Assembly (NCBI GenBank): GCA_034429275.1
Contig: DAOUFU010000151.1
Coordinates: 3,761-67,760 of the forward strand
DNA length: 64,000 bases
Reading direction: 5' to 3'
Origin: DAOUFU01 sp034429275
Lineage (GTDB): Bacteria > Chloroflexota > Anaerolineae > Aggregatilineales > Aggregatilineaceae
The position numbers were made by a program, and so were the translations under genes. Below the pieces are notes generated by a model that was not told where the DNA came from, did not search any database, and saw nothing but the letters and a program-made list of their open reading frames with translations. Below are positions 33,698-42,235 of this stretch, piece by piece (position 1 is the stretch's first letter; every line of letters begins with the position of its first letter).

Positions 33698-34956
33698 GGA
33701 TGTCAGGACGAACCTTCGCCGAAAAAGCTCTCGCACGTGCCGCCGGAGTGAGCGATGCTCGTGCCGGTGACATTCTCGACGTCACGCCGGACCTCGTGCT
33801 CAGCCACGACAACTCGGCGGCGATCCGGCGCATCTTCGCCGAGAGCGGCGCACCGCGCATCCGTTACCCGGAGCGAGTGGCCATCACACTCGATCACGCC
33901 GTTCCTGCACCTACCACGCGCCATGCCCAGAATCACGCCGAAATCCGCGCGTGGGTGCAGGAACAGGGAATCGCCCATTTCTTTGAAGTTGGGCGCGGAA
34001 TCTGTCATCAGGTGATCAGCGAAGAAGCGCTGATATTGCCCGGCGAAACCCTTCTGGGAGCCGACAGTCACAGCACGCACTACGGCTGGCTGGGGGCTTT
34101 TGGCGCAGGCGTTGGGCGGACTGAGATGGCCGCGCTGTGGGCCACCGGTGAATTGTGGCTGCGCGTGCCCGATGCCATGCGCATCACGCTGAACGGTCAG
34201 CCGCGCCCCGGCGTGACGGCCAAGGACATCAGTCTGCGCATCCTGGGAGACCTGGGGGCCGACGGCGGGCTGTATCGCTCGGTCGAATTTGCGGGCGACA
34301 CATTGGCGGCGCTCTCGCTGGATCAGCGCGCCACCATCCCCAACATGATGGCCGAGTTCGGCGCAAAAAACGCCTACCTTCCGCCTGATCAGACTGTTTT
34401 TGACTACCTGGAGGCGCGCCGCACCCGCGACTACACACCGCTTTACCCGGATGCCAACGCCGTTTATGCTGCCGACTACACTCTGGACGTGAGCACCCTG
34501 CCGCCCCAGGTTGCGTTACCACACAGTCCGGCGAACGTTGTACCGCTGCCCGATGCCGCCGGTCAACCCATCCAGCAGGCCTTTCTGGGCACCTGTACCA
34601 ATGGCCGCCTGGAAGACTTGCGCGCAGCAGCAGAAGTCGTACGCGGGCGAAAAGTGCGCATTCGCCTGATCGTCATCCCTGCCAGTGCCGAAGTCCTGCA
34701 AGCTGCCCTGCACGAAGGCATTATCACCACACTGATCGAAGCAGGTGCGGTGCTCGGCACGCCGGGCTGCGGTCCATGCATGGGCAATCATATGGGCATC
34801 CCTGCCCCAGACGAAGCCACCATCAGCAGCGCGAACCGCAACTTCAATGGGCGCATGGGCACTCCGGGCGCACCTGTTTATCTCGCCAATGCTTCAGTCG
34901 TCGCGGCCAGCGCGCTGACCGGGCGCATTACCGATCCGGGAGAGTTCATCTCATGA
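33694..34956 (+). CDS. lysT: Homoaconitase large subunit
   Basis: This 420-residue aconitase-family large subunit interconverts homocitrate, cis-homoaconitate and homoisocitrate with the small subunit. It has LGADSHSTHYGWLGAFGAGVGRTE, FLGTCTNGRLEDLR with the first cluster cysteine, and GTPGCGPCMGNHMG with the other two, so a 4Fe-4S cluster is expected. The start is taken at the ATGA overlap with homocitrate synthase (33694); the ATG at 33700 is equally possible. LeuC is the close paralogue; context decides. Confidence 0.92.
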   Translation: MRMSGRTFAEKALARAAGVSDARAGDILDVTPDLVLSHDNSAAIRRIFAESGAPRIRYPERVAITLDHAVPAPTTRHAQNHAEIRAWVQEQGIAHFFEVGRGICHQVISEEALILPGETLLGADSHSTHYGWLGAFGAGVGRTEMAALWATGELWLRVPDAMRITLNGQPRPGVTAKDISLRILGDLGADGGLYRSVEFAGDTLAALSLDQRATIPNMMAEFGAKNAYLPPDQTVFDYLEARRTRDYTPLYPDANAVYAADYTLDVSTLPPQVALPHSPANVVPLPDAAGQPIQQAFLGTCTNGRLEDLRAAAEVVRGRKVRIRLIVIPASAEVLQAALHEGIITTLIEAGAVLGTPGCGPCMGNHMGIPAPDEATISSANRNFNGRMGTPGAPVYLANASVVAASALTGRITDPGEFIS

Positions 34957-35459
34957 GCCTGACCACTCACCGCTGTTGGGTCTATGGAGATGATGTCAAC
35001 ACCGATGTCATCTTCCCCGGCAAATACACCTATATGGCGCTCTCGCCACAAGAACAGGCAGCTCACGCGCTGGAAGACCTCGATCCTGGTTTCGCCTCTG
35101 CCGTGCAGCCCGGCGATGTGATCGTTGCCGGGCGCAACTGGGGATGTGGCAGCAGCCGTGAGCAAGCCGTCACCGCGCTGAAATATGCAGGTGTCTCGGT
35201 GATCATCGCCGTTTCGTTCAGCCGCATTTTCTATCGCAACTGTATCAACCAGGGCGTGCTGCCCATTATCTGCCCGGACCTGCCCGGCCTGGTGCGCACC
35301 GGCGATACCCTGCTGCTGGATCGCGCCGCCAGTCGGATTGTGTTTGGAGAGCATTCCTTTGCCATTCCACCGCTCTCGCCCTCGGTCCAGGCGATTCTGG
35401 ATGCGGGCGGCTTGCTGCCCATGCTTCAGCGCCACTTTGCGGCAGGGAACCCATCATGA
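34953..35459 (+). CDS. lysU: Homoaconitase small subunit
   Basis: This 168-residue swivel subunit pairs with the large subunit. It has VNTDVIFPGKYTYM and GRNWGCGSSREQAVTALKYAGV, the substrate-contact loop of the LeuD/LysU family, then FSRIFYRNCINQGVLPI. It starts at an ATGA overlap with the large-subunit gene. Confidence 0.93.
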   Translation: MSLTTHRCWVYGDDVNTDVIFPGKYTYMALSPQEQAAHALEDLDPGFASAVQPGDVIVAGRNWGCGSSREQAVTALKYAGVSVIIAVSFSRIFYRNCINQGVLPIICPDLPGLVRTGDTLLLDRAASRIVFGEHSFAIPPLSPSVQAILDAGGLLPMLQRHFAAGNPS

Positions 35460-36421
35460 CTCACACTATCACCCTCATCCCCGGCGACGGGATCGGCCAG
35501 GAAGTGATCCCGGCGGCACGACTGGTACTCGAAGCGCTCGATCTTCCCCTGAGCTTTCAGGAAGCGCGCGCGGGCTTTGCCGTCTTCGAGCAGTGCGGCA
35601 GCGCCCTGCCCACCGAGACGCTGAGCCTTTGCGCGAACAGTGACGCGGTGTTGTTTGGCGCGACAAGTTCGCCCATGACCATCGTCGAAGGCTACCGCAG
35701 CCCGATCTTGCAGCTTCGCCGCCACTTCGACTTGTTCGCCAACCTTCGCCCGGCACGAGAAGATTCCATCGACCTGCTGATTGTGCGCGAGAACACCGAA
35801 GGAATGTACAGCGGGCGTGAGCGCGTTGAAGACGACGGCACGACTGCCATCACCGAGCGGGTGATCACGGCGCGCGCTTCCGAGCGGATCGTCCGGCTGG
35901 CATGTCATCAGGCACGGGCCAGGCGCGGCAAGCTGACCATCGTCCACAAGGCGAATGTACTCAAGCTGACCTGCGGCCTGTTCCGGCGTGTCGCCCTGGA
36001 GGTCGTCTCGGAATTCCCCGATCTCTCAGTCGATGAGCTGCTGGTTGATGCGGCGGCGATGTGGCTGGCGCGTGATCCCGCGCGCTTCGACGTGATCGTA
36101 ACGACCAACCTGTTCGGAGACATCCTCAGCGATCTCGCTGCAGGGCTGACCGGCGGATTGGGCATGGCACCCTCGGCCAATGTGGGCACCGATCGCCCCG
36201 CCGTATTCGAGCCGGTACACGGCAGCGCGCCGGATATTGCCGGGCAGGGCATCGCCGATCCCCGCGCGGCGATACTGAGCGCGGCGATGATGCTCGATCA
36301 CCTGGGCTACCCGGCCCAGGCCGCGCAGGTACGCGCGCTAACTTATGCCACGCCTCATACAGGCAATACGCTCGCCACAGCCTGCCAGATCGCCGGTGAA
36401 CTGGAGAAAACCCGTGTCTGA
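35456..36421 (+). CDS. hicd: Homoisocitrate dehydrogenase
   Basis: This 321-residue beta-decarboxylating dehydrogenase oxidises homoisocitrate to 2-oxoadipate. It shows LIPGDGIGQEVIPA, the substrate loop SPILQLRRHFDLFANLRP, VRENTEGMYSGRE, VHKANVLKLTCGLF, and TNLFGDILSDLAAGLTGGLGMAPSANVG with metal-binding aspartates, then EPVHGSAPDIAG. It is shorter than most LeuB proteins (about 350). ATGA overlap with lysU. Confidence 0.92.
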   Translation: MTHTITLIPGDGIGQEVIPAARLVLEALDLPLSFQEARAGFAVFEQCGSALPTETLSLCANSDAVLFGATSSPMTIVEGYRSPILQLRRHFDLFANLRPAREDSIDLLIVRENTEGMYSGRERVEDDGTTAITERVITARASERIVRLACHQARARRGKLTIVHKANVLKLTCGLFRRVALEVVSEFPDLSVDELLVDAAAMWLARDPARFDVIVTTNLFGDILSDLAAGLTGGLGMAPSANVGTDRPAVFEPVHGSAPDIAGQGIADPRAAILSAAMMLDHLGYPAQAAQVRALTYATPHTGNTLATACQIAGELEKTRV

Positions 36422-37463
36422 TCTGTTGATCGACCTGGTGAGCATCCCCAGCCTGTCCTGCCAGGAAAAGCAGGCCGTCACCTTCCTGGTGGATTGGATG
36501 GCTGCGCGGGGTTTTCAGGCGCAGGTGGACCCTGCCGGAAATGCCTTTGGGATGCGGGGAAACCCTGATGCACCGCACACCCTGCTGCTGCTTGGTCACA
36601 TCGATACCGTGCCGGGCGATATTCCGGTGCGGGTTGAAGAGGGCTGGCTGTTCGGTCGCGGCAGCGTAGATGCCAAGGGATCGTTATGTGCCTTCGCAGA
36701 AGCGGCAGCACAAGCGGACATCCCCGACGGGTGGCGGGTGATTGTGGTCGGCGCGGTGGAAGAAGAAGCGCCCTCTAGCAAAGGGGCGCATTACATCCGC
36801 GATCACTTTATGCCCGACGGTTGTATCATCGGAGAACCAAGTGGGGCGGACCGGATCGCGCTGGGCTACAAAGGGCATACCCTGCTCGACTATACCCTGA
36901 CCCGTCCGGCAGCCCATTCATCACGCCCGGAGCCAACGCCTGCCGCACTGGGCGCGACCTTCTGGTCGGAGATGCACGCCTGGGCCAGCGAGAGAAATGC
37001 AAACACCACGCGAGCGTTTGATCAGGTGCTGCCATCGCTGCGCTCAATCAATACGGCATCCGATGGGCTGTACGACACAGTCGCGCTGACCATTGGCTTC
37101 CGGCTGCCGCCCGGCCTGACGCCGGAAGATGTCCTCAACGCGGCCAGGCAGCGCGCCGAGCAGGATGCCCATCTGCGCACCTACAGCGAAGCCTGCGCCT
37201 ACCTGGGCGAAAAGAATACTGCCCTGGTGCGCGGGATGCTGTCCGCCATGCGCTCGACCGGCGTCCAGCCCGGTTTCGTGCTCAAAGGGGGAACCAGCGA
37301 TATGAACGTGGTCGGCGCGCGCTGGACCTGTCCGATCATCGCCTACGGCCCCGGCGACAGCGCGCTCGACCACACGCCCCACGAGCGAATCGCCCTGGCA
37401 GAATACGCCCAGGCAGTCGCCGTGCTGCGCACATTCCTCTCCAACCTGGGATCATGGGCCTGA
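36414..37463 (+). CDS. lysK: LysW-lysine hydrolase LysK
   Basis: This 349-residue M20-family zinc peptidase releases lysine from LysW at the end of the pathway. It has LLLGHIDTVPG (metal His and Asp), FGRGSVDAKGSLCAF, VVGAVEEEAPSSKGAHY with the catalytic Glu pair, and GGTSDMNVV near the end. The start is a GTG at 36414, with GGAG upstream and an eight-base overlap with homoisocitrate dehydrogenase. It ends 15 bases from the convergent carB stop. Confidence 0.92.
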   Translation: MSDLLIDLVSIPSLSCQEKQAVTFLVDWMAARGFQAQVDPAGNAFGMRGNPDAPHTLLLLGHIDTVPGDIPVRVEEGWLFGRGSVDAKGSLCAFAEAAAQADIPDGWRVIVVGAVEEEAPSSKGAHYIRDHFMPDGCIIGEPSGADRIALGYKGHTLLDYTLTRPAAHSSRPEPTPAALGATFWSEMHAWASERNANTTRAFDQVLPSLRSINTASDGLYDTVALTIGFRLPPGLTPEDVLNAARQRAEQDAHLRTYSEACAYLGEKNTALVRGMLSAMRSTGVQPGFVLKGGTSDMNVVGARWTCPIIAYGPGDSALDHTPHERIALAEYAQAVAVLRTFLSNLGSWA

Positions 37464-37478
37464 TGAGATGATCCCCAC

Positions 37479-40400
37479 TCACGAACTGCTCTGCTGCATC
37501 CGGTGATGGGCCTGCAAGCTGCGTACCCGTAGATCGCGGGTGCGCAGCGCCTCAATCCCCATGATGGCCGCCTGGGCCGCGCTCAAGGTGGTCAGCAGCG
37601 GAACCCCATAGCGCACAGCGGCAGTCCGAATTTCGACCCCGTCGCTGTGCGCGGTGGGACCCAGCGGGGTATTCAGGATCAGGTCGATCTGCCCGCTGCG
37701 GATCAAGTCCACAACGTGAGGGCTACCCTCGCTGACCTTGTTCACCGGTGTACAGGCGATACCCGCGCCGACGCAAAACGACGCCGTGCCGCGCGTCGCC
37801 ATCAGCGAAAAGCCCATCCGCTTCAGGTCGCGCGCCAGTTTGAGCGCTGCACTTTTGTCATAGTCGTTGACGCTCAGAAACACCGTGCCCTCAAGCGGCA
37901 GGCGATCCCCAGCAGCCAGTTGTGCCTTGGCAAAGGCCTGCCCAAACCGGGCCGCGTGGCCCATCACCTCACCTGTGCTACGCATCTCCGGGCCGAGCAG
38001 GGCATCCACGCCCAGGAATTTTTTGAACGGTAGCACCGCTTCTTTGACAAAAAAGCCATCGACTCGCGGCTCTTCGATCAGGCCGAGCGATTCCAACGAT
38101 TCGCCGAGCATCACGCGCGCCGCCAGTCGCGCGAACGGCACACCGGTCGCCTTGCTGACATACGGCACCGTGCGGCTGGCGCGGGGATTCACCTCCAGCA
38201 CGTAGGCGATATCATCCTTGATGGCATACTGCACATTCATCAGTCCGCGCACGCCCAGGGCCAGGCCCAACTGCTCGGTATATTCCCGGATGTGCGAGAG
38301 GTGATAGTATGAAATCTTGTATGGGGGAATGACACAGGCCGAATCGCCGCTGTGGATGCCTGCCTCTTCGATGTGCTGCATGATGGCACCGATCACCACT
38401 CGCTCGCCGTCGCAGATCGCGTCCACATCGACTTCATACGCATCCTCCAGGTAATGGTCGATCAGGATCGCCTGCCCTGGCGCGGCAGCCAGAGCCATCA
38501 AGACATACTGCTCCAGCGCGGATTCGGTATACACGATCGCCATGGCCCGCCCGCCCAGCACATACGACGGGCGCACCACCACCGGGTAGCCGACCTGGTT
38601 CGCCACACGGCGCGCTTCGGAAACTGTACGCGCCATGCCGTGTGCCGGGCTGGGAATATCCAGCTCGGTCAACAAACCTTCAAACCGCCCCCGATCCTCG
38701 GCCACTGCGATCGCATCAGGGGATGTGCCCAGGATCGGCACGCCGTGCGCCGCCAATGCGTCGGTCAGGTTGAGCGGGGTCTGTCCACCAAACTGCACGA
38801 TCACACCTTTGAGCGGCTGCTCCCGCGCGACAATGTTCAGCACATGCTCCAGGGTCAGCGGCTCAAAATACAGCCTGTCCGAAGTGTCATAGTCGGTGCT
38901 GACTGTCTCCGGGTTGCAGTTGACCATGATCGCTTCATATCCCGCATCGCGCACCGCGCCCGCCGCGTGCACACAGCAGTAATCGAACTCGATTCCCTGT
39001 CCAATGCGGTTAGGCCCACTGCCGAGGATAATCACCTTTTCGCGCGGTGAGGCTGGAAGCTCGTCTTCAGATTCGTACCCGCTGTACAGGTAGGGCGTAT
39101 ACGATTCAAATTCCGCCGCGCAGGTATCCACCACGTGAAAAGTAGGCGCGATGCCCAGTGCCGCCGCGCGCTGGCGTACCAATTCGGCATCCGGCGCACC
39201 CAACAGCCAGGCGATATGCGCGTCGGACAGCCCCATGCGTTTGGCAGCGCGCAGCGTTTCGACGGGTAGAGCTTCCACCGATCCAGCCGCGCGGATGGTG
39301 TTTTCCATCACCACGATCTCCGCCATCTGCGCGATAAACCACACGTCGATCTTGCTGATGCGCGCGATCTCTTCCGGCGAATGACCGGCGCGCAGCGCCT
39401 CCCAAACCTTCCATATCCGCTCGGCGCGAGGCGCAGCCAGGCTGGCCAGATTCCCGTCCCAGGTCGCATATTCCGCCGTTGGATAGTGAGGGCGCGCCAG
39501 TTCGAGCGAGCGCAGCCCCTTGAGCAAAGACTCTTTGAATGTGCGCCCAATCGCCATCGCCTCACCCACCGACTTCATCTGGGGGCCAAGCTCTGGATCA
39601 ACGCCGGGGAATTTTTCGAACACCCAGCGCGGCAGTTTGGTCACCACATAATCGATGCTTGGCTCGAAGGCGGCAACGGTCGTCCGGGTGATATCGTTGC
39701 GCAGTTCGTCCAGCGTATATCCAACCGCCAGCAGTGCCGCCAGCTTGGCGATAGGAAAGCCGGTCGCTTTGCTCGCCAGCGCCGATGACCGGCTGACGCG
39801 CGGGTTCATCTCGATGACCAGCACCTGCCCATCGGCTGGGTTAACGGCAAACTGCACGTTCGAGCCGCCTGTTTCCACTCCCACCGCGCGCATCACAACG
39901 CGCGCCATATCGCGCAGCCGCTGATATTCGCGGTCGGTCAGGGTCATGGCCGGGGCCACCGTGATCGAGTCCCCGGTGTGCACTCCCATCGGGTCAATGT
40001 TTTCAATGGAGCATACCACCACGAAGTTATCGGCCCGGTCGCGCATAACCTCAAGCTCATATTCCTTCCAGCCGAGCACGCTTTCTTCGATCAACACCGT
40101 CCCGACCGGGCTTTCGGCCAACCCAAAAGTGACCTTTTCTGTCAGCTCGTCAGCATTGTAAGCGATGCCGCCGCCGCTCCCGCCCAGCGTGAACGAGGGG
40201 CGGATCAGGATCGGGTAACTGCCGATCTCTGCGGCGATGGCGCGTGCCTCATCTAGCGAGGACGCCAATCCCCCGCGCGGGCAGGCAAGCCCGGCCTCGG
40301 TCATCGCTCGCTGAAACAGCAGACGATCCTCGGCCAGTTTCACCGCGTTCAAGCTCGCACCGATCAATTCGACCCCATAGCGTTCCAGGATTCCGCTCTC

Positions 40401-40709
40401 AGCCAGTTTGACCGCAGCGTTCAACCCGGTCTGGCCACCCACCGTAGGAAGCAGCGCATCCGGGCGTTCCTGAGCGATGATCAGTTCCAGCACGTCTGGG
40501 GTAATCGGCTCGATGTAGGTTGCGTCGGCCAGTTCAGGGTCGGTCATGATAGTCGCCGGATTGCTGTTGACCAGGACCACCCGGTATCCCTCACGCTTGA
40601 GGGCTTTAACCGCTTGCGTACCACTGTAATCAAACTCGGCAGCCTGGCCGATGACAATCGGCCCCGCCCCGATGATCATGATCGTCTCAAGATCGTTACG
40701 CTTGGGCAC
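37479..40709 (-). CDS. carB: Carbamoyl-phosphate synthase large subunit
   Basis: This 1,076-residue synthetase makes carbamoyl phosphate for arginine and pyrimidines from bicarbonate, ATP and ammonia supplied by CarA. The two homologous halves each carry an ATP-grasp domain: IMIIGAGPIVIGQAAEFDYSG and RPSFTLGGSGGGIAY in the first, IILGSGPNRIGQGIEFDYC and RPSYVLGGRAMAIVY in the second. The C-terminal 140 residues are the allosteric domain (FSLMATRGTASF). The start is GTG with GAGGAG eight bases upstream, and it lies three bases after carA. Confidence 0.97.
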   Translation of the reverse strand: MPKRNDLETIMIIGAGPIVIGQAAEFDYSGTQAVKALKREGYRVVLVNSNPATIMTDPELADATYIEPITPDVLELIIAQERPDALLPTVGGQTGLNAAVKLAESGILERYGVELIGASLNAVKLAEDRLLFQRAMTEAGLACPRGGLASSLDEARAIAAEIGSYPILIRPSFTLGGSGGGIAYNADELTEKVTFGLAESPVGTVLIEESVLGWKEYELEVMRDRADNFVVVCSIENIDPMGVHTGDSITVAPAMTLTDREYQRLRDMARVVMRAVGVETGGSNVQFAVNPADGQVLVIEMNPRVSRSSALASKATGFPIAKLAALLAVGYTLDELRNDITRTTVAAFEPSIDYVVTKLPRWVFEKFPGVDPELGPQMKSVGEAMAIGRTFKESLLKGLRSLELARPHYPTAEYATWDGNLASLAAPRAERIWKVWEALRAGHSPEEIARISKIDVWFIAQMAEIVVMENTIRAAGSVEALPVETLRAAKRMGLSDAHIAWLLGAPDAELVRQRAAALGIAPTFHVVDTCAAEFESYTPYLYSGYESEDELPASPREKVIILGSGPNRIGQGIEFDYCCVHAAGAVRDAGYEAIMVNCNPETVSTDYDTSDRLYFEPLTLEHVLNIVAREQPLKGVIVQFGGQTPLNLTDALAAHGVPILGTSPDAIAVAEDRGRFEGLLTELDIPSPAHGMARTVSEARRVANQVGYPVVVRPSYVLGGRAMAIVYTESALEQYVLMALAAAPGQAILIDHYLEDAYEVDVDAICDGERVVIGAIMQHIEEAGIHSGDSACVIPPYKISYYHLSHIREYTEQLGLALGVRGLMNVQYAIKDDIAYVLEVNPRASRTVPYVSKATGVPFARLAARVMLGESLESLGLIEEPRVDGFFVKEAVLPFKKFLGVDALLGPEMRSTGEVMGHAARFGQAFAKAQLAAGDRLPLEGTVFLSVNDYDKSAALKLARDLKRMGFSLMATRGTASFCVGAGIACTPVNKVSEGSPHVVDLIRSGQIDLILNTPLGPTAHSDGVEIRTAAVRYGVPLLTTLSAAQAAIMGIEALRTRDLRVRSLQAHHRMQQSSS

Positions 40710-40712
40710 CGC

Positions 40713-41888
40713 CTACGCTCCTCTTGCCATCTGCGCCGCATGGACGGCCATCATCTGCACAAAGTCGGCGAACGCCGGGTCCGCATCATGCGGGCCAGGA
40801 CCGGCTTCCGGGTGATATTGAATGCTGAACGCAGGCAGCACGCGGTGACGCATCCCCTCACAGCAGCCGTCGTTCAGGTTCACATGGGTGACCTCAACCT
40901 CGGCTGGCAGTGTCGCCGGGTCCACTGCGAAATTGTGATTGTGTGCACTGATTTCCACCCGCCCCGATGGGCTGACTTTCACCGGTTGGTTGCCGCCATG
41001 ATGCCCAAACTTCAGGCGATACGTTCGCCCGCCAAACGCCTGGCCGAGGATCTGGTGTCCCAGGCAGATTCCAAACATGGGCACGCGCCCCAGCAGCGCC
41101 CGTGCCGCTTCAACGGTATAGGGAAGCGCTGCCGGGTCCCCAGGGCCATTGCTCAAAAACACCCCATCAGGATTGAGCGCCAGCACCTCCACCACCGGAG
41201 TCGTCGCCGGGACAACGGTCACACGGCAGCCCCAGGCAGCCAGCCGCCGTAAAATGTTGCGCTTGATGCCATAATCGTAGGCCACCACATGGAACCCACC
41301 CTCCGGCACCTTGATGTCATGGTGATCCAGCCACTGCCGGAACTCCCATGCCAGATCGGTGGCTGCGTCCCAGGTATACGGGGCCGGGCAGGTGACCTCG
41401 CGCACCATGTCCACACCATCCAGGCCGGGCCATTCGCGCGCCTGGGCGATCAGGTCGGCATCACTTGGGCCGGCATCGGTAGTCAGCACTCCCTTCAGCG
41501 TTCCACCAGACCTCAGTCGGCGCGCGCGCGCGCGTGTATCAATGCCGGTGAATCCGGGCCGCTGGCGCTCTGCCAGCCATTGATCCAGCGAAGTCGATGC
41601 GCGCCAGTTGGAGACACAGGGGCTGAGTTCGCGCACAATAAACCCGCTCAGAAAAACCTGGCGGGCTTCGTCATCTTCTGGGTTCATGCCGGTATTGCCG
41701 ATCTGTGGGGCCGTCATTACGACGATTTGCCCCGCATAGCTGGGATCGGTCAATATTTCCTGGTAGCCGGTGAGGCTGGTATTAAAAACCACCTCGCCCA
41801 GCCATGTTCCCGGCGCACCCAACGCAGTTCCACGCCACACACTTCCATCTTCCAGAACCAACCGAGCCTGCCCGTGTGGATTCGTCAT
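40713..41888 (-). CDS. carA: Carbamoyl-phosphate synthase small subunit
   Basis: This 391-residue glutaminase subunit supplies ammonia to CarB. The N-terminal CarA domain (LVLEDGSVWRGTALGAPGTWLGEVVFNTSLTGYQEILTDPSY region) precedes a class I amidotransferase domain with FGICLGHQILGQAFGG (nucleophile Cys) and SIQYHPEAGPGPHD (catalytic His and Glu). The ATG at 41888 has GGGAG seven bases upstream; the GTG two codons earlier is too close to it. First gene of carAB. Confidence 0.97.
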   Translation of the reverse strand: MTNPHGQARLVLEDGSVWRGTALGAPGTWLGEVVFNTSLTGYQEILTDPSYAGQIVVMTAPQIGNTGMNPEDDEARQVFLSGFIVRELSPCVSNWRASTSLDQWLAERQRPGFTGIDTRARARRLRSGGTLKGVLTTDAGPSDADLIAQAREWPGLDGVDMVREVTCPAPYTWDAATDLAWEFRQWLDHHDIKVPEGGFHVVAYDYGIKRNILRRLAAWGCRVTVVPATTPVVEVLALNPDGVFLSNGPGDPAALPYTVEAARALLGRVPMFGICLGHQILGQAFGGRTYRLKFGHHGGNQPVKVSPSGRVEISAHNHNFAVDPATLPAEVEVTHVNLNDGCCEGMRHRVLPAFSIQYHPEAGPGPHDADPAFADFVQMMAVHAAQMARGA

Positions 41889-42235
41889 CGCCACGCTCCC
41901 AATGCCTTGACTGACCTAGCCTGATACTGCCGCGTGATGCCGCACAGTCAACGAGGTCATAATTAACATAGAGCGCGCAGACCGACAACAGCGATTTTGA
42001 CCAAAGACCGCACTGCCTCGCACACCGCCATTGGACACTCTGCACAACCAGTGATAAGCAGCAGCGCCCTTTAGTCATTCTGCACTTGACGCTTGACCGT
42101 CCGGCATAGTATTGTAACTCCACTCTGTGGCGCATCTGGGCGTGAGAGCAGGATGGGCCATCCCCAATACGCCGCGCCTTTGATCGGTTTTTGGTACGAG
42201 CAGTCTGCCGTTTTTCGCACTGCTGGAGGAAATCC
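41889..42235. other. Divergent intergenic region carA / aspS
   Basis: This gap of about 350 bases holds the promoters for carA (leftward) and aspS (rightward). I see no leader peptide, terminator hairpin or riboswitch-like fold. The only confident signal is the aspS promoter candidate at 42086-42115. A carA promoter is not clearly recognisable. Confidence 0.4.
42086..42115 (+). promoter_or_regulatory. Candidate promoter of aspS
   Basis: TTGACG (42086-42091) and TATTGT (42110-42115) are separated by 18 bases, about 120 bases before the aspS start. Confidence 0.45.
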
